From: Bin22 sp034428635
GTDB taxonomy: Bacteria > Chloroflexota > Dehalococcoidia > Lucifugimonadales > UBA3495
DNA length: 41,293 bases
Assembly: GCA_034428635.1 (NCBI GenBank)
Contig: DAOUHR010000141.1
Coordinates: 1 to 41,293 of the forward strand
Direction: 5' to 3'
The position numbers and the translations under genes are program-made. This document shows, piece by piece, positions 9,039-17,145 of the stretch (positions are counted from its first letter, which is position 1; each line of letters starts with the position of its first letter). The notes beneath the pieces are model-generated. The model was not told the origin of the DNA. It saw nothing but the letters and a program-made list of their open reading frames with translations, and made no database searches.

Positions 9039-9447
9039 AAGGGGAATCGCATCAGATTCTAGCGGTTCCTAAATTCCCATTTCCATCTCTAGAATGCTGG
9101 CATTTGTCCGTTGCCCATCTGCATATCAGTTCTTTACCATAAGGATAAAGAATATCTGAACCCTCAGTAAATGCAGCATCTCTCTCGCGGTACGTGTTAT
9201 GTTGCAGACGGAATGAAGGAGAGAATCTCCACCATTTGGCAGCCATTCCCACCCGTCGTGGGCAAGTCTCTAAATACAAAATGAGCGGATATGAATGGAA
9301 ATAGCCGGAAAAAGTGCATTTCTGGCCTGCCGAATTCTGGGCAAGGTGATTTGGCGAGATCCCCGAAACTGAAAACAACAGGATTTGTCCCTTAATGGAA
9401 ACAGCGGAGTCGGTGGAAATTTCAAAAAGGTGGCCCCGGTGATCTGG
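9039..9447. other. Gene-free stretch
   Basis: About 400 bp with short AT-richer patches and no open frame that looks like protein on either strand. No repeat or RNA gene was recognised. Confidence 0.4.
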
Positions 9448-9600
9448 TTACTGAACTGTCCAGGACACTCGCCTATCGAAGCAGCCGTTGCCGCGGTCGA
9501 CGATGTGCATAGCCTCGTTGAACAGCAGCCGGACTTTGTGGCGCACTTTCTCGTTGGGCACACCGTTGGCATAGAAGGAACGGGGGGTTAGGGTGTCGGT
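9448..9600 (-). pseudogene. Short C-terminal gene remnant of unknown family
   Basis: A minus-strand frame ends at 9448 and encodes about 50 residues that look like genuine protein: an amphipathic stretch built around YANGVPNEKVRHKVRLLF and NEAMHIVDRGNG, then a stop. Upstream (beyond about 9600) the frame loses protein character and there is no start with a ribosome site. It is probably the 3' end of a lost gene lying just downstream of the tRNA-Ser gene. I cannot name the family. Confidence 0.3.
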
Positions 9601-9712
9601 TGAACCGGCGCCTCTCCGGCTCAACCCCGCCAAATCAGGGACGAAAGAGTCGATCCGCCAAGAAGAGGGGTGTGGGAGTAGGCAGCTGTAGTGACAATAA
9701 AGGGGAAAGTAA

Positions 9713-9802
9713 TGGCGGAGAGAGAGGGATTCGAACCCTCGAGAGGCGTAAGCCCCTACACGATTTCCAGTCGTGCCCGTTCGTCCACTCCGGCACCTCT
9801 CC
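9713..9802 (-). tRNA. tRNA-Ser (anticodon GGA), CCA encoded
   Basis: Reading the minus strand, the 7-bp acceptor stem GGAGAGG pairs with TCTCTCC (last pair G-U). It is followed by discriminator G and an encoded CCA at 9715-9713. The anticodon stem CACGA/TCGTG closes the loop CTGGAAA, giving anticodon GGA. A long variable arm (class II, as in tRNA-Ser) follows, then the T arm GAGGG-TTCGAAT-CCCTC. Length is 87 nt without CCA. Confidence 0.96.
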
Positions 9803-9819
9803 GCAAAGCGGGCTTGGCT

Positions 9820-9848
9820 ATTATACCTACAGGCCTATACAGTGTCCA
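9820..9848 (-). promoter_or_regulatory. Promoter of tRNA-Ser
   Basis: On the minus strand TGGACA (9848-9843) is followed after exactly 17 bp by TATAAT (9825-9820), a near-consensus housekeeping promoter. Transcription would start about 10 nt before the mature tRNA 5' end at 9802. Confidence 0.75.
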
Positions 9849-10020
9849 CCGGCATCGCTCTTGCTCACTTCACCTGCTTAGGCGACAATGTCCCGGGCCA
9901 TTGCCAACCACCTTTAGGCAGGCTGCCCGGGTGAAGTGGCTCGCAGGCTGGTAACGCTGCCAGCATCTCTACTTGAACCCCTGGATCCGTATCTAATACA
10001 AACCATTGAGGAGGTTTACC

Positions 10021-11073
10021 GTGACTGCTTATGTTTACGTGGCCGCCCAGGACGACGACAAGATCAACATCTTCACCATGGACGAAGGGACCGGAGCTCT
10101 GTCCCTTCAGGCTGAAGTGGCCATGGCCGGGGGGCCTTCGCTGCTGGCGCTGAGCCAGGACAAGTCCACCCTGTACGTAGGGCACCGAACGTCGGCCCAG
10201 ATCAGTAGCCACCGGGTTGAGCCGGCCACCGGGAGTTTTACCCAGACCGGGATGGTAGACACTCAAGACTCGCCCACATACATTGTTCAAGACCGGACGG
10301 GCAAGCACCTGTTGTGCTCCTTCTACCAGGGAGCGCGGGTTGCGGTGTTTCCCCTGGGAGATGACGGCAGTGTTGGCGGAGATGCCACGTCATCGCTAGC
10401 TACCGATGACGGCGCTCACTCGATCATGACCGACAGGTCGAACCGGTTTGCCTACGTGCCGCACATCGCCTACCAGCAAGACAACGTACTGGAGCCGCCC
10501 AAGAACATCCCCGGCCCCAACGTCATCTATCAACTGCGGTTTGACGCAGAGACCGGTACGCTGTCCGGCAATGACCCTTTGACCCTGGAGATGGACCCGC
10601 TGGTTGGGCCGCGCCACCTGATCACTCACCCCAGCCTGGACATCGTCTACTTCTCCAACGAGCAGGGGTGCAGCGTGTCGTCCTACCGGATTGACCAAGA
10701 CTCGGGGACATTGAGTGCGCTGCAGACAGTGTCCACCTTGCCCGAGGGGGTAAGCGTGCGCAACACCTGCTCGCAGATCCAGTTCTCGCCGGACGCCCGC
10801 CTGCTGTTCGTGCCCAACCGGGGCCACAACAGCATTGCCGCCTTTACGGTGGACGGCGACGGGATGCTGACTCCGGCGGCCCACGCGGACACGGAGGCGG
10901 TGCCCAGCGCCTTCAGCCTTGACCCTTCGGGGCGGTTCGTCTTTGCCGCGGGGTCGGCGACCAACCGGCTGGCCGCATACAGCATTGACGGGCAGTCGGG
11001 AGCAATGACGGCCCTGGAAACCTACGAAGTGGGGGCAAGGCCCATGTCGGTGCTGACGGCGGATTTGGGTTAG
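10021..11073 (+). CDS. Lactonase-family beta-propeller protein (6-phosphogluconolactonase-like)
   Basis: 350-aa protein of the lactonase (Pgl, seven-bladed propeller) family. Repeated blades are visible as recurring YVxxxxxxxI...F..D..TG.L patterns: IFTMDEGTGALS near the start, RVEPATGSFTQTG, RFDAETGTLSG, RIDQDSGTLSALQ and SIDGQSGAMTALE, with interspersed FSPDARLLFVPNRG and LDPSGRFVFAAG. The proposed role is hydrolysis of 6-phosphogluconolactone or another sugar lactone in the cytoplasm; this rests on family membership and the true substrate is open. The GTG at 10021 is chosen because AGGAGG ends 6 nt before it. An upstream TTG at 10006 would overlap that site. No glucose-6-phosphate dehydrogenase gene is nearby. 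It is convergent with the flavin monooxygenase downstream. Confidence 0.85.
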   Translation: MTAYVYVAAQDDDKINIFTMDEGTGALSLQAEVAMAGGPSLLALSQDKSTLYVGHRTSAQISSHRVEPATGSFTQTGMVDTQDSPTYIVQDRTGKHLLCSFYQGARVAVFPLGDDGSVGGDATSSLATDDGAHSIMTDRSNRFAYVPHIAYQQDNVLEPPKNIPGPNVIYQLRFDAETGTLSGNDPLTLEMDPLVGPRHLITHPSLDIVYFSNEQGCSVSSYRIDQDSGTLSALQTVSTLPEGVSVRNTCSQIQFSPDARLLFVPNRGHNSIAAFTVDGDGMLTPAAHADTEAVPSAFSLDPSGRFVFAAGSATNRLAAYSIDGQSGAMTALETYEVGARPMSVLTADLG

Positions 11074-11097
11074 AAGGGCCAGCGTATTAGTTGTAAG

Positions 11098-11140
11098 AGG
11101 GACGCAGGGGCGCTTTGCGAATCGTCCCTGCGTCTTTGGC
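11098..11140. terminator. Bidirectional hairpin terminator between convergent genes
   Basis: GACGCAGGG (11101-11109) pairs with CCCTGCGTC (11126-11134), a 9-bp perfect stem with a 16-nt loop, followed by TTT on the plus strand. It sits between the stops of two converging genes. The U-tract is short, so termination strength is uncertain. Confidence 0.6.
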
Positions 11141-11155
11141 TGTAAGAGGGTAAGG

Positions 11156-12421
11156 CTAATCGTCGGCTGGGACCGGGGCGGCTGCGTCCTCTTTCGCCTC
11201 GTCGTTGATGAACTCGCCGGTCTTGGGGTCGCGCTCGAAGGGGCTGTAGAGTTCCAGTTCCTTGGCCATCTCGCGGACGGCGGGGATGACCTCCTGGCCC
11301 ATGAGGCGGAGGCTGCGCATCTGGTCCTCGTGGGACATGGCGCCGTCGCCATCCCAGAAGAAGACGCTGCCGGGGCGCAGGTACTCAAGGACGTGGCGGA
11401 TCTTGGGCAGCACCGTCTTGGGTGTGCCGGAGATGATGCTGTAGTCGGCGGCCTGGTCCTCGTAGGGGCGGCGGTTGGTGCCAAAGCGGCCGGCGGGACC
11501 AAAGGCAGTGGCGGACAGTCGGCGCGAGTTCCGGGAAGTGTGGCCCGGCAGGTTCATGATGGCCGGGTTGACCTGGCCTTCGTTGCCAGCGAGGAAGGGA
11601 TTGCTGACGCCGGACAGGTACTTGCGGCCCACCTCGTCGGCCTTCTCCTCGGTCTCGTCCACGTGGACCTTCCAGAGGTAGGCGACGTTCTGGGTGTCGG
11701 ACTTGTGGCCGAACTCGGCGGCGGTGTCGTGGTAAAGCTGGAAGGCCTCCTTGGTGGGTTCCAGGCGGGTGGCCAGCAGAACCAGCGGGTAGCCCTTCTC
11801 GGCGGTCCACTTGACGGTCTCCACGCTGACGGTGGAGGGAATCCAGATGGGCGGGTGGGGCTGCTGCAGGGGGCGCGCCCAAGGGTTGACGTAGCGGTAG
11901 TGGTAGTGCTTGCCTTCCCAGCGCCAGGGGCCGGGGGTGGTCCAGGCCTTGATGAGGAAGTCGTGGGCCTCCTCGAAGCGCTCGCGGTTGAAGTGGGGCG
12001 GCGAGTTGTGGGAGTAACTCTCCCGGCCACCTCCACGCACGAAGCCCGAGACCAGGCGGCCGTCGGAGATCATGTCAATCATGGCAAGCTGCTCGGCCAG
12101 CCAGAGGGGGTCGTCCCAGATGGGGAGGACATTGCCCAGGATGATGATCTTGGCCTTGTTGGTGATGCGGGCCAGGATGGAGGCGCCGACGTTGGTAACG
12201 CCCTGCATGCAGAAGGGCGTGCTGTGGTGCTCGTTGAGCATCAGGGCGTCGAAGCCCATCTCCTCGGCATAGACCTTTTCGTCCAGGTAGCGGTTGTACA
12301 GGCTGGAACCCACGCTGGGGTTGTAGTACTCGTTGCTAATGCTGAGGTCGGTGGACTGGGTGCCCATAAGGCCGGAGTTGTCGTCCTGCCAGGGCTGCTC
12401 GGTAAAATGGCCGATTAGCAT
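11156..12421 (-). CDS. LLM-class flavin-dependent monooxygenase
   Basis: 421-aa luciferase-like (bacterial luciferase fold, TIM barrel) flavin monooxygenase. Recognisable blocks are YAEEMGFDALMLNEHH (51-66), an ILGNVLPIWDDPLWLAEQLAMIDMISDGRL-type core around residues 94-123, the GFVRGGGRE loop, and HPPIWIPSTVSVETVKWTAEKGYPLV. Such enzymes use FMNH2 (or F420H2) and O2 to oxidise organic substrates. The substrate is unknown, but the length and N-terminal HF(T)E pattern fit the group related to alkanal monooxygenase alpha chains. SD GAGGTG lies 5 nt before the ATG. It starts one base after the stop of the upstream unknown gene, so the two are co-translated. The C-terminal ~25 residues are acidic and probably disordered. 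Confidence 0.9.
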   Translation of the reverse strand: MLIGHFTEQPWQDDNSGLMGTQSTDLSISNEYYNPSVGSSLYNRYLDEKVYAEEMGFDALMLNEHHSTPFCMQGVTNVGASILARITNKAKIIILGNVLPIWDDPLWLAEQLAMIDMISDGRLVSGFVRGGGRESYSHNSPPHFNRERFEEAHDFLIKAWTTPGPWRWEGKHYHYRYVNPWARPLQQPHPPIWIPSTVSVETVKWTAEKGYPLVLLATRLEPTKEAFQLYHDTAAEFGHKSDTQNVAYLWKVHVDETEEKADEVGRKYLSGVSNPFLAGNEGQVNPAIMNLPGHTSRNSRRLSATAFGPAGRFGTNRRPYEDQAADYSIISGTPKTVLPKIRHVLEYLRPGSVFFWDGDGAMSHEDQMRSLRLMGQEVIPAVREMAKELELYSPFERDPKTGEFINDEAKEDAAAPVPADD

Positions 12422-12422
12422 A

Positions 12423-13082
12423 TCAACACCTCAATGGCTGGCGGATTGCGTTGCGGGTATGGGGGATTGGTGGGAGTTTAGCACCGGCAGGCCGGGGGTG
12501 GCAATGGGCAAAGGGGAGTTGACCGCGTTGCATAGCGGCGGTTCCGCACAAGGGGCGTCCTCCGGGGAGCCAAGATTCATGGGCGCGGGGCCCGCTGGAT
12601 ACCGGCTTTCGCCGTTTTGACAGAACTGGGACGGGAGCGGAATCCGGCAGGTCAGGCAGGCCGCCCAAGAGGAGGGTGACGGCGTGCGGGTTCCGGAGCC
12701 AGGAGGGGACCCAGCGTGAGAAGGACGGTGCAGGCTGGGGCGCATCGGAGGAATCGCGGTGGAGCAGTTCCTCCAGACGGGCTGGAGGCACCTGGGGCAG
12801 CAGGGAGGCGACGATACCGATGCTGTTGGGAAGCCTCTCCCCGTCCCGGCACCTTTCGAGGTAAAGGTGGAGGGAGGTGAAGTTGTCGAAGCGGAAGCCC
12901 TGACGGGCGATATGCCGAATGAAGGCGTAGCTATCCGGCGGCGCATTGCCGTCGGCCAGAGCCTCGGACCACAAGAGACAGTATTCCTCGGCCAGCGGGC
13001 GTAGCCTGATGACGGTGAGATCGCTGGCATATTTGCGCTTGAGGGCGTCGACACGGCGCCGGATTTGGGACAGGGTGTACAT
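12423..13082 (-). CDS. Protein of unknown function (219 aa)
   Basis: Not recognised. The ATG at 13082 is preceded by AAGGAG at 7 nt and begins MYTLSQIRRRVDALKRKYA. The first ~85 residues are helical and charged, with aromatic blocks EYCLLWSEAL and YAFIRHIARQGFRFDNF. After about residue 100 it turns Pro/Arg-rich and looks poorly ordered. An in-frame extension upstream to 13187 lacks such a start. It lies between the HTH protein (320 bp upstream) and the flavin monooxygenase (1 bp downstream). Its N-terminal helical part next to an HTH protein could suggest a mobile-element or regulatory origin, but this is speculative. Confidence 0.65.
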   Translation of the reverse strand: MYTLSQIRRRVDALKRKYASDLTVIRLRPLAEEYCLLWSEALADGNAPPDSYAFIRHIARQGFRFDNFTSLHLYLERCRDGERLPNSIGIVASLLPQVPPARLEELLHRDSSDAPQPAPSFSRWVPSWLRNPHAVTLLLGGLPDLPDSAPVPVLSKRRKPVSSGPRAHESWLPGGRPLCGTAAMQRGQLPFAHCHPRPAGAKLPPIPHTRNAIRQPLRC

Positions 13083-13253
13083 CTTGCTACTCCTTGGGTC
13101 AGAGTGAGGGTCCTTACCCCAACGCAAGGGCAGCCATAAAGGCTGTCCCCACGGAGGGGTCGGGAGAAATGTTGTTTTTCCGGTCATTCCCGCCGATTTG
13201 CGGTCATTTTGTATTTAGCGATGATCTTAGGTGGCGGGAGAATGGCGGGTAAT

Positions 13254-13396
13254 GCCGCCATTTAGAAATCTGGCGTCGGGAAAGGGCAAACACACAGGTC
13301 TGCCCCTACGCAGGACGCCGAGCGGGTATTGCCGCCATTTAGAATTTTGGTGGCGGGAATGGGCAGACACACAGGTCTGCCCCTACCCAAGACGCC
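13254..13396. repeat. Two tandem copies of a palindromic intergenic repeat
   Basis: Two ~65-bp units, 13254-13318 and 13331-13396, share GCCGCCATTTAGAA at the left, GGGCA(A/G)AC-ACACAG-GTCTGCCCCTAC in the middle (13284-13309 and 13361-13386) and GACGCC at the right. The middle forms an 8-bp hairpin, GGGCAGAC/GTCTGCCC. The same hairpin recurs at 29471 and 34795. It fills the gap between the HTH protein and the 219-aa protein. Confidence 0.8.
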
Positions 13397-13402
13397 AAAA
13401 GG

Positions 13403-13870
13403 TCAGGACTTGCCGGCTGTGATTTCCAGGTCTTGAAGGTCGGTGGCGAGGCGGTCGGCTTCGTTGACGCGCAAGATGAAGGAGATGGCGTAACGGGCGG
13501 CGCGCAGGCGGAGGGCCGGGTCGGAAGACTGCATGGCGTCGGCGAAGACGGCGGCGCACATGGGCAAGAGTCCCTTGAGTTCCTGATTGGCAGCGTGGAT
13601 GGTCTCCTCGCGCAGACGGTCGACCTGCTCGCGGAAGTCAGGGTTGGCAAGCCAGCGGCGCAGGGTGGACTCGGCTACGCCGGAAAAGCGGGCGGCCTGG
13701 GCGATGGAGGGGGCGAAGGCGACCACGGGGAGCGCGGCCCGCTGACGGAAGGTGAGGCCGGAGTCATCGGATTCGCCTGGCAGCCCCTCTTCTTCAAGCG
13801 GAACTATGGCGGAGTTGCCGGGGACGGCGACGGAACGGTCTGAGCGGGGTCTCCTGGGTTTGCTGGGCAT
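13403..13870 (-). CDS. Helix-turn-helix protein, phage small-terminase-like
   Basis: 155-aa protein. A basic N-terminus (KPRRPRSDR) and an acidic linker precede a helix-turn-helix at about residues 56-75 (SIAQAARFSG-VAESTLRRWL). A long helical segment follows (FREQVDRLREETIHAANQELKGLL) and then a helical C-terminus. The pattern of HTH plus 'LANPDFREQVDRLR' resembles the phBC6A51-type/small-terminase-like DNA-binding proteins that occur scattered in bacterial chromosomes. The function here is unknown; a DNA-binding role is inferred from the HTH. AGAGG lies upstream of the ATG. No other phage gene is visible nearby. Confidence 0.7.
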   Translation of the reverse strand: MPSKPRRPRSDRSVAVPGNSAIVPLEEEGLPGESDDSGLTFRQRAALPVVAFAPSIAQAARFSGVAESTLRRWLANPDFREQVDRLREETIHAANQELKGLLPMCAAVFADAMQSSDPALRLRAARYAISFILRVNEADRLATDLQDLEITAGKS

Positions 13871-13992
13871 TTGACCTCTGGATGCCTCGGTGGCGGGTTG
13901 GATTTGGCCCGGGTTGGGGGGCCTTAGGATTATGGTGGCAGGGGGTTATGCTTGGTGGCAAGGGGGGTATTGAAGCCCGTTTCCACCGAGGC

Positions 13993-15177
13993 TCAAAGGG
14001 AGCGGAGATCATCAAGGAATTCTTGCAAAGTCATTAGCGAGGGCCGCGTTGAAGCTGGATACGAAGAGTGTATTTGTTTGGGAACTACCAAGGTTATGTT
14101 CGCATCCTGCATTTGGGCAAATTGATTAACCGAAACACCTTCCTGAAGTGTCAAGAGATGCTTGTTAGGTACTCTGTCAGCCTCGTTCAATATTTGTCGC
14201 CAACGCTCCTTCACTGTAGTTTTGACGGCAAGCATTCTTAACTTCTCGGACGGGAATGCAGGATTCTCGTAGTCGTGCTGCGAAGGAAAAATAAAGTCAG
14301 GCTTATTCCCTAATTCGGTCGTGGCTTGTGATTCGTAATTTACTCCTTCCTCATTAAGAATGGCTGCTATATGCCTTTCCAGTGAATTTCCTGCCCTCGA
14401 TTTTCTTCTCTGAAACACACTTTGAGATTTGTCGAGAAAGTCCTTGGGGGATTTGAACCCCAATTGAATTATTCGGGATACGAATGCTTCTTCCACACTG
14501 AAAAACACATCGGTTTCGCACTTCCGACGCCTAAGCAGTCTATGGTCGACGGGCAAGTGTGAAGAAGGCCTAAGCTCCATAGCTTTGTCGAACACAACCT
14601 GAGGGGCAGGAAAAGCTTCCAGCCATTCTTCAGGGATCGATTCTGGGGTCAGCCAACAAGGTGAATGAGAAACTGGGGTTAAGGCTGCGGTATTTGACCA
14701 AAATATGGGATAACCTGGCTCAACTAGCCCGAATATGGACTCAATTATGTTCTCTTCGTCTATGTCTCGACAAACCCAGTATCGACATACCATAAATTTG
14801 TCGGCCTGAGTAAAAAAGAACACCGCTATAGACCCTGTGTTTTCAGAATTCAACAGTGGCGACATAGAGCCACCAAAACCTGTCAAACGTATCTCGTCGC
14901 GTGTGCCCCCTCTCAGTCTATTGTTGTACCAAATTATTTTCGGTTCGGCCGAATGTAAATGCGATCCTGCGGTAGCACTGAACGCAACCCTTGGATTTTT
15001 CTCTTTAGGTAGATTCAAACTCGGAAAAATAGAAAAAGCTTGAGCCTTCGGAATGTAAGGCCCGGCTTGATGTGAACCAGTTGCCTGTGTGTCGTTTCCA
15101 CTCAAGCGCTTAACATACCAATATCCGGAAGGATCTGAACAATCTTGCAGCCATTTGTATATTTCAGCACTGGGCAT
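13993..15177 (-). CDS. EcoRII-family type II restriction endonuclease
   Basis: 394-aa restriction enzyme related to EcoRII (type IIE, CCWGG). Residues 1 to about 175 correspond to the N-terminal DNA-binding effector region. The C-terminal catalytic domain begins near residue 255 and has the EcoRII-C signature: AGNSLERHIAAIL, the PD-(D/E)XK-type pair Asp294 (NKPDFIFP) and Lys319 (LAVKTTVKERWRQILNEAD), HLLTLQEGVS and VVPKQIHSSYP. Cleavage specificity is inferred from family and from the partner methyltransferase. The ATG at 15177 lies inside the last codons of vsr (14-bp overlap) with AAGGA upstream. Base composition is more A+T-rich than the flanks, in keeping with transfer of the whole cassette. 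Confidence 0.92.
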   Translation of the reverse strand: MPSAEIYKWLQDCSDPSGYWYVKRLSGNDTQATGSHQAGPYIPKAQAFSIFPSLNLPKEKNPRVAFSATAGSHLHSAEPKIIWYNNRLRGGTRDEIRLTGFGGSMSPLLNSENTGSIAVFFFTQADKFMVCRYWVCRDIDEENIIESIFGLVEPGYPIFWSNTAALTPVSHSPCWLTPESIPEEWLEAFPAPQVVFDKAMELRPSSHLPVDHRLLRRRKCETDVFFSVEEAFVSRIIQLGFKSPKDFLDKSQSVFQRRKSRAGNSLERHIAAILNEEGVNYESQATTELGNKPDFIFPSQHDYENPAFPSEKLRMLAVKTTVKERWRQILNEADRVPNKHLLTLQEGVSVNQFAQMQDANITLVVPKQIHSSYPASTRPSLMTLQEFLDDLRSL

Positions 15178-15631
15178 TGTCAGTTCCTTCTATGTTGCAG
15201 GTCTCTTCAGATCCGCGTATCCAGCTAATCAATGTGTCGAGGAGTTGCTCAAACTCCATTCGTTGGCGTCCCCTATGTGAGCATTCCCAAACGGTGCAAA
15301 TTCTCCAGCCCAGCGACAAAAGTAGAGTGTGGTTCCTGCTATCCCGAATACGGTTATCCTGAATCTTAATGGTCCACTTCTCTTGATTCGTAGAAGGCCA
15401 TTTGAACAAAAGACAGCCATGTCCATGCCAAAAACAGCCATGGACAAAAACTGCCGCTCTATATTTCGGCAATAGCAGGTCGGGCTTACCAGGTACATCG
15501 CTTCTGTGCAAACGGTATCGGAAGCCTTTGGCATGCAAAGCTTTCCTAATTCTTACTTCTTGCCGGGTATTTTTCGACCGTATACCCGACATCATGCGAC
15601 TACGAACTTCGGGAGTTACAACGTCGGCCAT
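15164..15631 (-). CDS. vsr: Very short patch repair endonuclease Vsr
   Basis: 155-aa T:G mismatch endonuclease that nicks beside the mismatch made when 5-methylcytosine deaminates within the methylated site. The N-terminal SRMMSGIRSKNT(R) block and the active-site residues are present at the same numbers as in the E. coli enzyme: Asp51 (GKPDLLLP), and His64 and His69 in VFVHGCFWHGHGC. It is placed between the methyltransferase and the restriction gene (12 bp after the former, 14-bp overlap with the latter), a logical companion to a C5-methyltransferase. Confidence 0.95.
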   Translation of the reverse strand: MADVVTPEVRSRMMSGIRSKNTRQEVRIRKALHAKGFRYRLHRSDVPGKPDLLLPKYRAAVFVHGCFWHGHGCLLFKWPSTNQEKWTIKIQDNRIRDSRNHTLLLSLGWRICTVWECSHRGRQRMEFEQLLDTLISWIRGSEETCNIEGTDNAQC

Positions 15632-15643
15632 ACCAATCCCAAA

Positions 15644-16762
15644 CTACAGGATAAAAGGCTTCATATACTTGGCAATTGCTTCAACTACAGGCACAGCCAC
15701 TGCATTTCCAAACTGTTTATAAGCCTGGGTGTCCGATACTGGAATCTTGAACTCCGCAGTGCCGGGCCCATCGAATCCCATTAACCTTGCACATTCCCGG
15801 GGTGTCAGACGGCGTGGCAGGTTATCCTGCTGTTCAATCAATATTTCGGACCCGTCTTTGTAATAGCGAGCGGACAACGTTCTGGCTACGCTCTCCTTCC
15901 CAACCAGGCCATAGCCGAACCCATTACCTTTCGCCCGATGTTTTTCGGCGTAGGTTACCAAATACTCCCAAAGATGCTCGCTCAATGTATATCGCTCGTC
16001 CACCCTTGCGAGAGGACCGACGGTAAAGTGAGGTTCCTCAATTTCGGTTCCGTCCTCAGGGTGAATTATGCTTCCCAAAGTTGGCATATCGTCGCATTCC
16101 GGCAGCGGCATTCTCGTAAGGTTGAAGTCGCAGTTGTCGCGAAAACCAGCTATGAAAATTCGCTCACGGTGTTGGGGAACCCAGTGCCTGGCATCGATGA
16201 CTCTCGGACTGATCGTGTAGTTTAGTTCATCCTCCAATATTGACCTGATAGTGGCAAAAGTTCTTCCACGGTCGTGATTGACCAAATTCTTTACGTTTTC
16301 AAGCAAGAATGCCTTAGGCCTGTGATAGGCAATTAGCCTTGCCAAGTCAAAGAAAAGTGTTCCTTGGGCCTGACAGGCGAAGCCGTGTGGTTCATTGAGG
16401 GCATTCTTCTTTGAAACACCCGCGATAGAAAAAGGTTGACAAGGAAACCCGGCAACAAGTACATCGTGAGCAGGGATGGCAAGTTCAGGAATTTCCCTGA
16501 TATCGCCACCGATATCATCATCGCCAAAGTTAGCTCGGTAGGTTTGCTGGCTGTACTTGTTCCATTCACAAGTAAATACGCAAGTCCCACCTGCTGCCTC
16601 GAAACCAAGTCTCATTCCCCCGATACCGGCAAAGATATCCACAAAGGAGAAATCTTGACCTCCAGCTTCATGAACTGGAGGGCCAAAGTTGTACATAGCA
16701 CGCTGTACATCCGATATCTTTCGGCAATTTGACCCGGATTCAGATTTGTGTCTCTCTGCCAC
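15644..16762 (-). CDS. dcm: DNA (cytosine-5-)-methyltransferase, Dcm/M.EcoRII type
   Basis: 372-aa C5-cytosine methyltransferase. Motif I is FVDIFAGIGGMRLGF (40-54), motif IV GFPCQPFS with catalytic Cys108, motif VI LLENVKNL (Glu155), motif VIII QHRERIFIAGF, and the target-recognition region lies between about 205 and 325. Motif IX and the LTPRECARLMGF block are followed by motif X QAYKQFGNAVAVPVVEAIA. It protects host DNA from the neighbouring EcoRII-like enzyme. The start is a GTG at 16762 with GAGGAAA about 10 nt upstream. The N-terminus before motif I is only ~37 residues, so it lacks the extra HTH regulatory domain seen in M.SsoII-type enzymes. Confidence 0.95.
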   Translation of the reverse strand: MAERHKSESGSNCRKISDVQRAMYNFGPPVHEAGGQDFSFVDIFAGIGGMRLGFEAAGGTCVFTCEWNKYSQQTYRANFGDDDIGGDIREIPELAIPAHDVLVAGFPCQPFSIAGVSKKNALNEPHGFACQAQGTLFFDLARLIAYHRPKAFLLENVKNLVNHDRGRTFATIRSILEDELNYTISPRVIDARHWVPQHRERIFIAGFRDNCDFNLTRMPLPECDDMPTLGSIIHPEDGTEIEEPHFTVGPLARVDERYTLSEHLWEYLVTYAEKHRAKGNGFGYGLVGKESVARTLSARYYKDGSEILIEQQDNLPRRLTPRECARLMGFDGPGTAEFKIPVSDTQAYKQFGNAVAVPVVEAIAKYMKPFIL

Positions 16763-16799
16763 GTTGGGGTCGTTTCCTCGATTCTAAAGTAGATCAGGC

Positions 16800-16813
16800 A
16801 CTCTGATTAGAGT
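16800..16813. promoter_or_regulatory. Inverted repeat upstream of the methyltransferase gene
   Basis: ACTCT-GATT-AGAGT is a 5-bp-arm inverted repeat about 40 bp before the GTG of the methyltransferase, in an AT-rich stretch. It could be an operator for the restriction-modification cassette, since such systems often control methylase expression. No controller gene is present, so this is only suggestive. Confidence 0.3.
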
Positions 16814-16844
16814 AAACCAATTTTTGCACTGTGAATCCATACAC

Positions 16845-16931
16845 CTACCCGAACCACCCCCGCACCACCTCCACAAACCTTTCCGTCTGCTCCACCTCTG
16901 CCCGGTGGCCGCAGGTTTCTATTCTTTCGAG
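16845..16931 (-). pseudogene. C-terminal fragment of a second alpha/beta hydrolase
   Basis: On the minus strand the frame reads ERIETCGHRAEVEQTERFVE and then VVRGWFG-stop, nearly identical to the last ~27 residues of the intact hydrolase at 17396-18196 (IENCGHRPEVEQTEKFVEVV..). It includes the catalytic-histidine motif CGHR. The DNA match runs over about 80 bp. Nothing upstream of it continues the hydrolase, because the DUF2283 gene begins there. It is therefore a 3' remnant left by duplication or recombination. Confidence 0.75.
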
Positions 16932-16944
16932 GAGCGGTGGCGGA

Positions 16945-17145
16945 TTACGTAGTTTTAAGATGCAAGTCCGTTAAATCCAACTTGGAGGAGCGCCTGGACA
17001 GGTGCAGCATTTCCACCCCCACTACCTCGTCATTCTCGTTGTAGTCCAAGACAACGCCAGGCGCCACTTCTTCCGACTCCACGATCCGGGAATCGTCCAA
17101 GCGGAGGTATAGGGCATCATCAGCCTTGTCAATTCTTAGCTTCAT
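16945..17145 (-). CDS. DUF2283 family small protein
   Basis: 66-aa protein matching the DUF2283 pattern: MKLRIDKADDALYLRL, then SEEVAPGVVLDYNENDEVVGVEML. The function of the family is not established, but it is often encoded beside DUF4258 proteins in arrangements proposed to be toxin-antitoxin pairs, as here. The ATG overlaps the stop of the upstream DUF4258 gene (ATGA), with GAGGAAA 2-3 nt upstream, so the two are translationally coupled. Confidence 0.85.
   Translation of the reverse strand: MKLRIDKADDALYLRLDDSRIVESEEVAPGVVLDYNENDEVVGVEMLHLSRRSSKLDLTDLHLKTT

Noticed and set aside
9970..10000. Promoter TTGAAC...TACAAA just before the lactonase gene
   Set aside because: The start of transcription would fall inside the Shine-Dalgarno sequence, so it cannot serve that gene.
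13254..13396. Possible CRISPR array
   Set aside because: Only two units of a palindromic repeat with no unique spacers between regular short repeats, and the same unit recurs elsewhere as dispersed copies.
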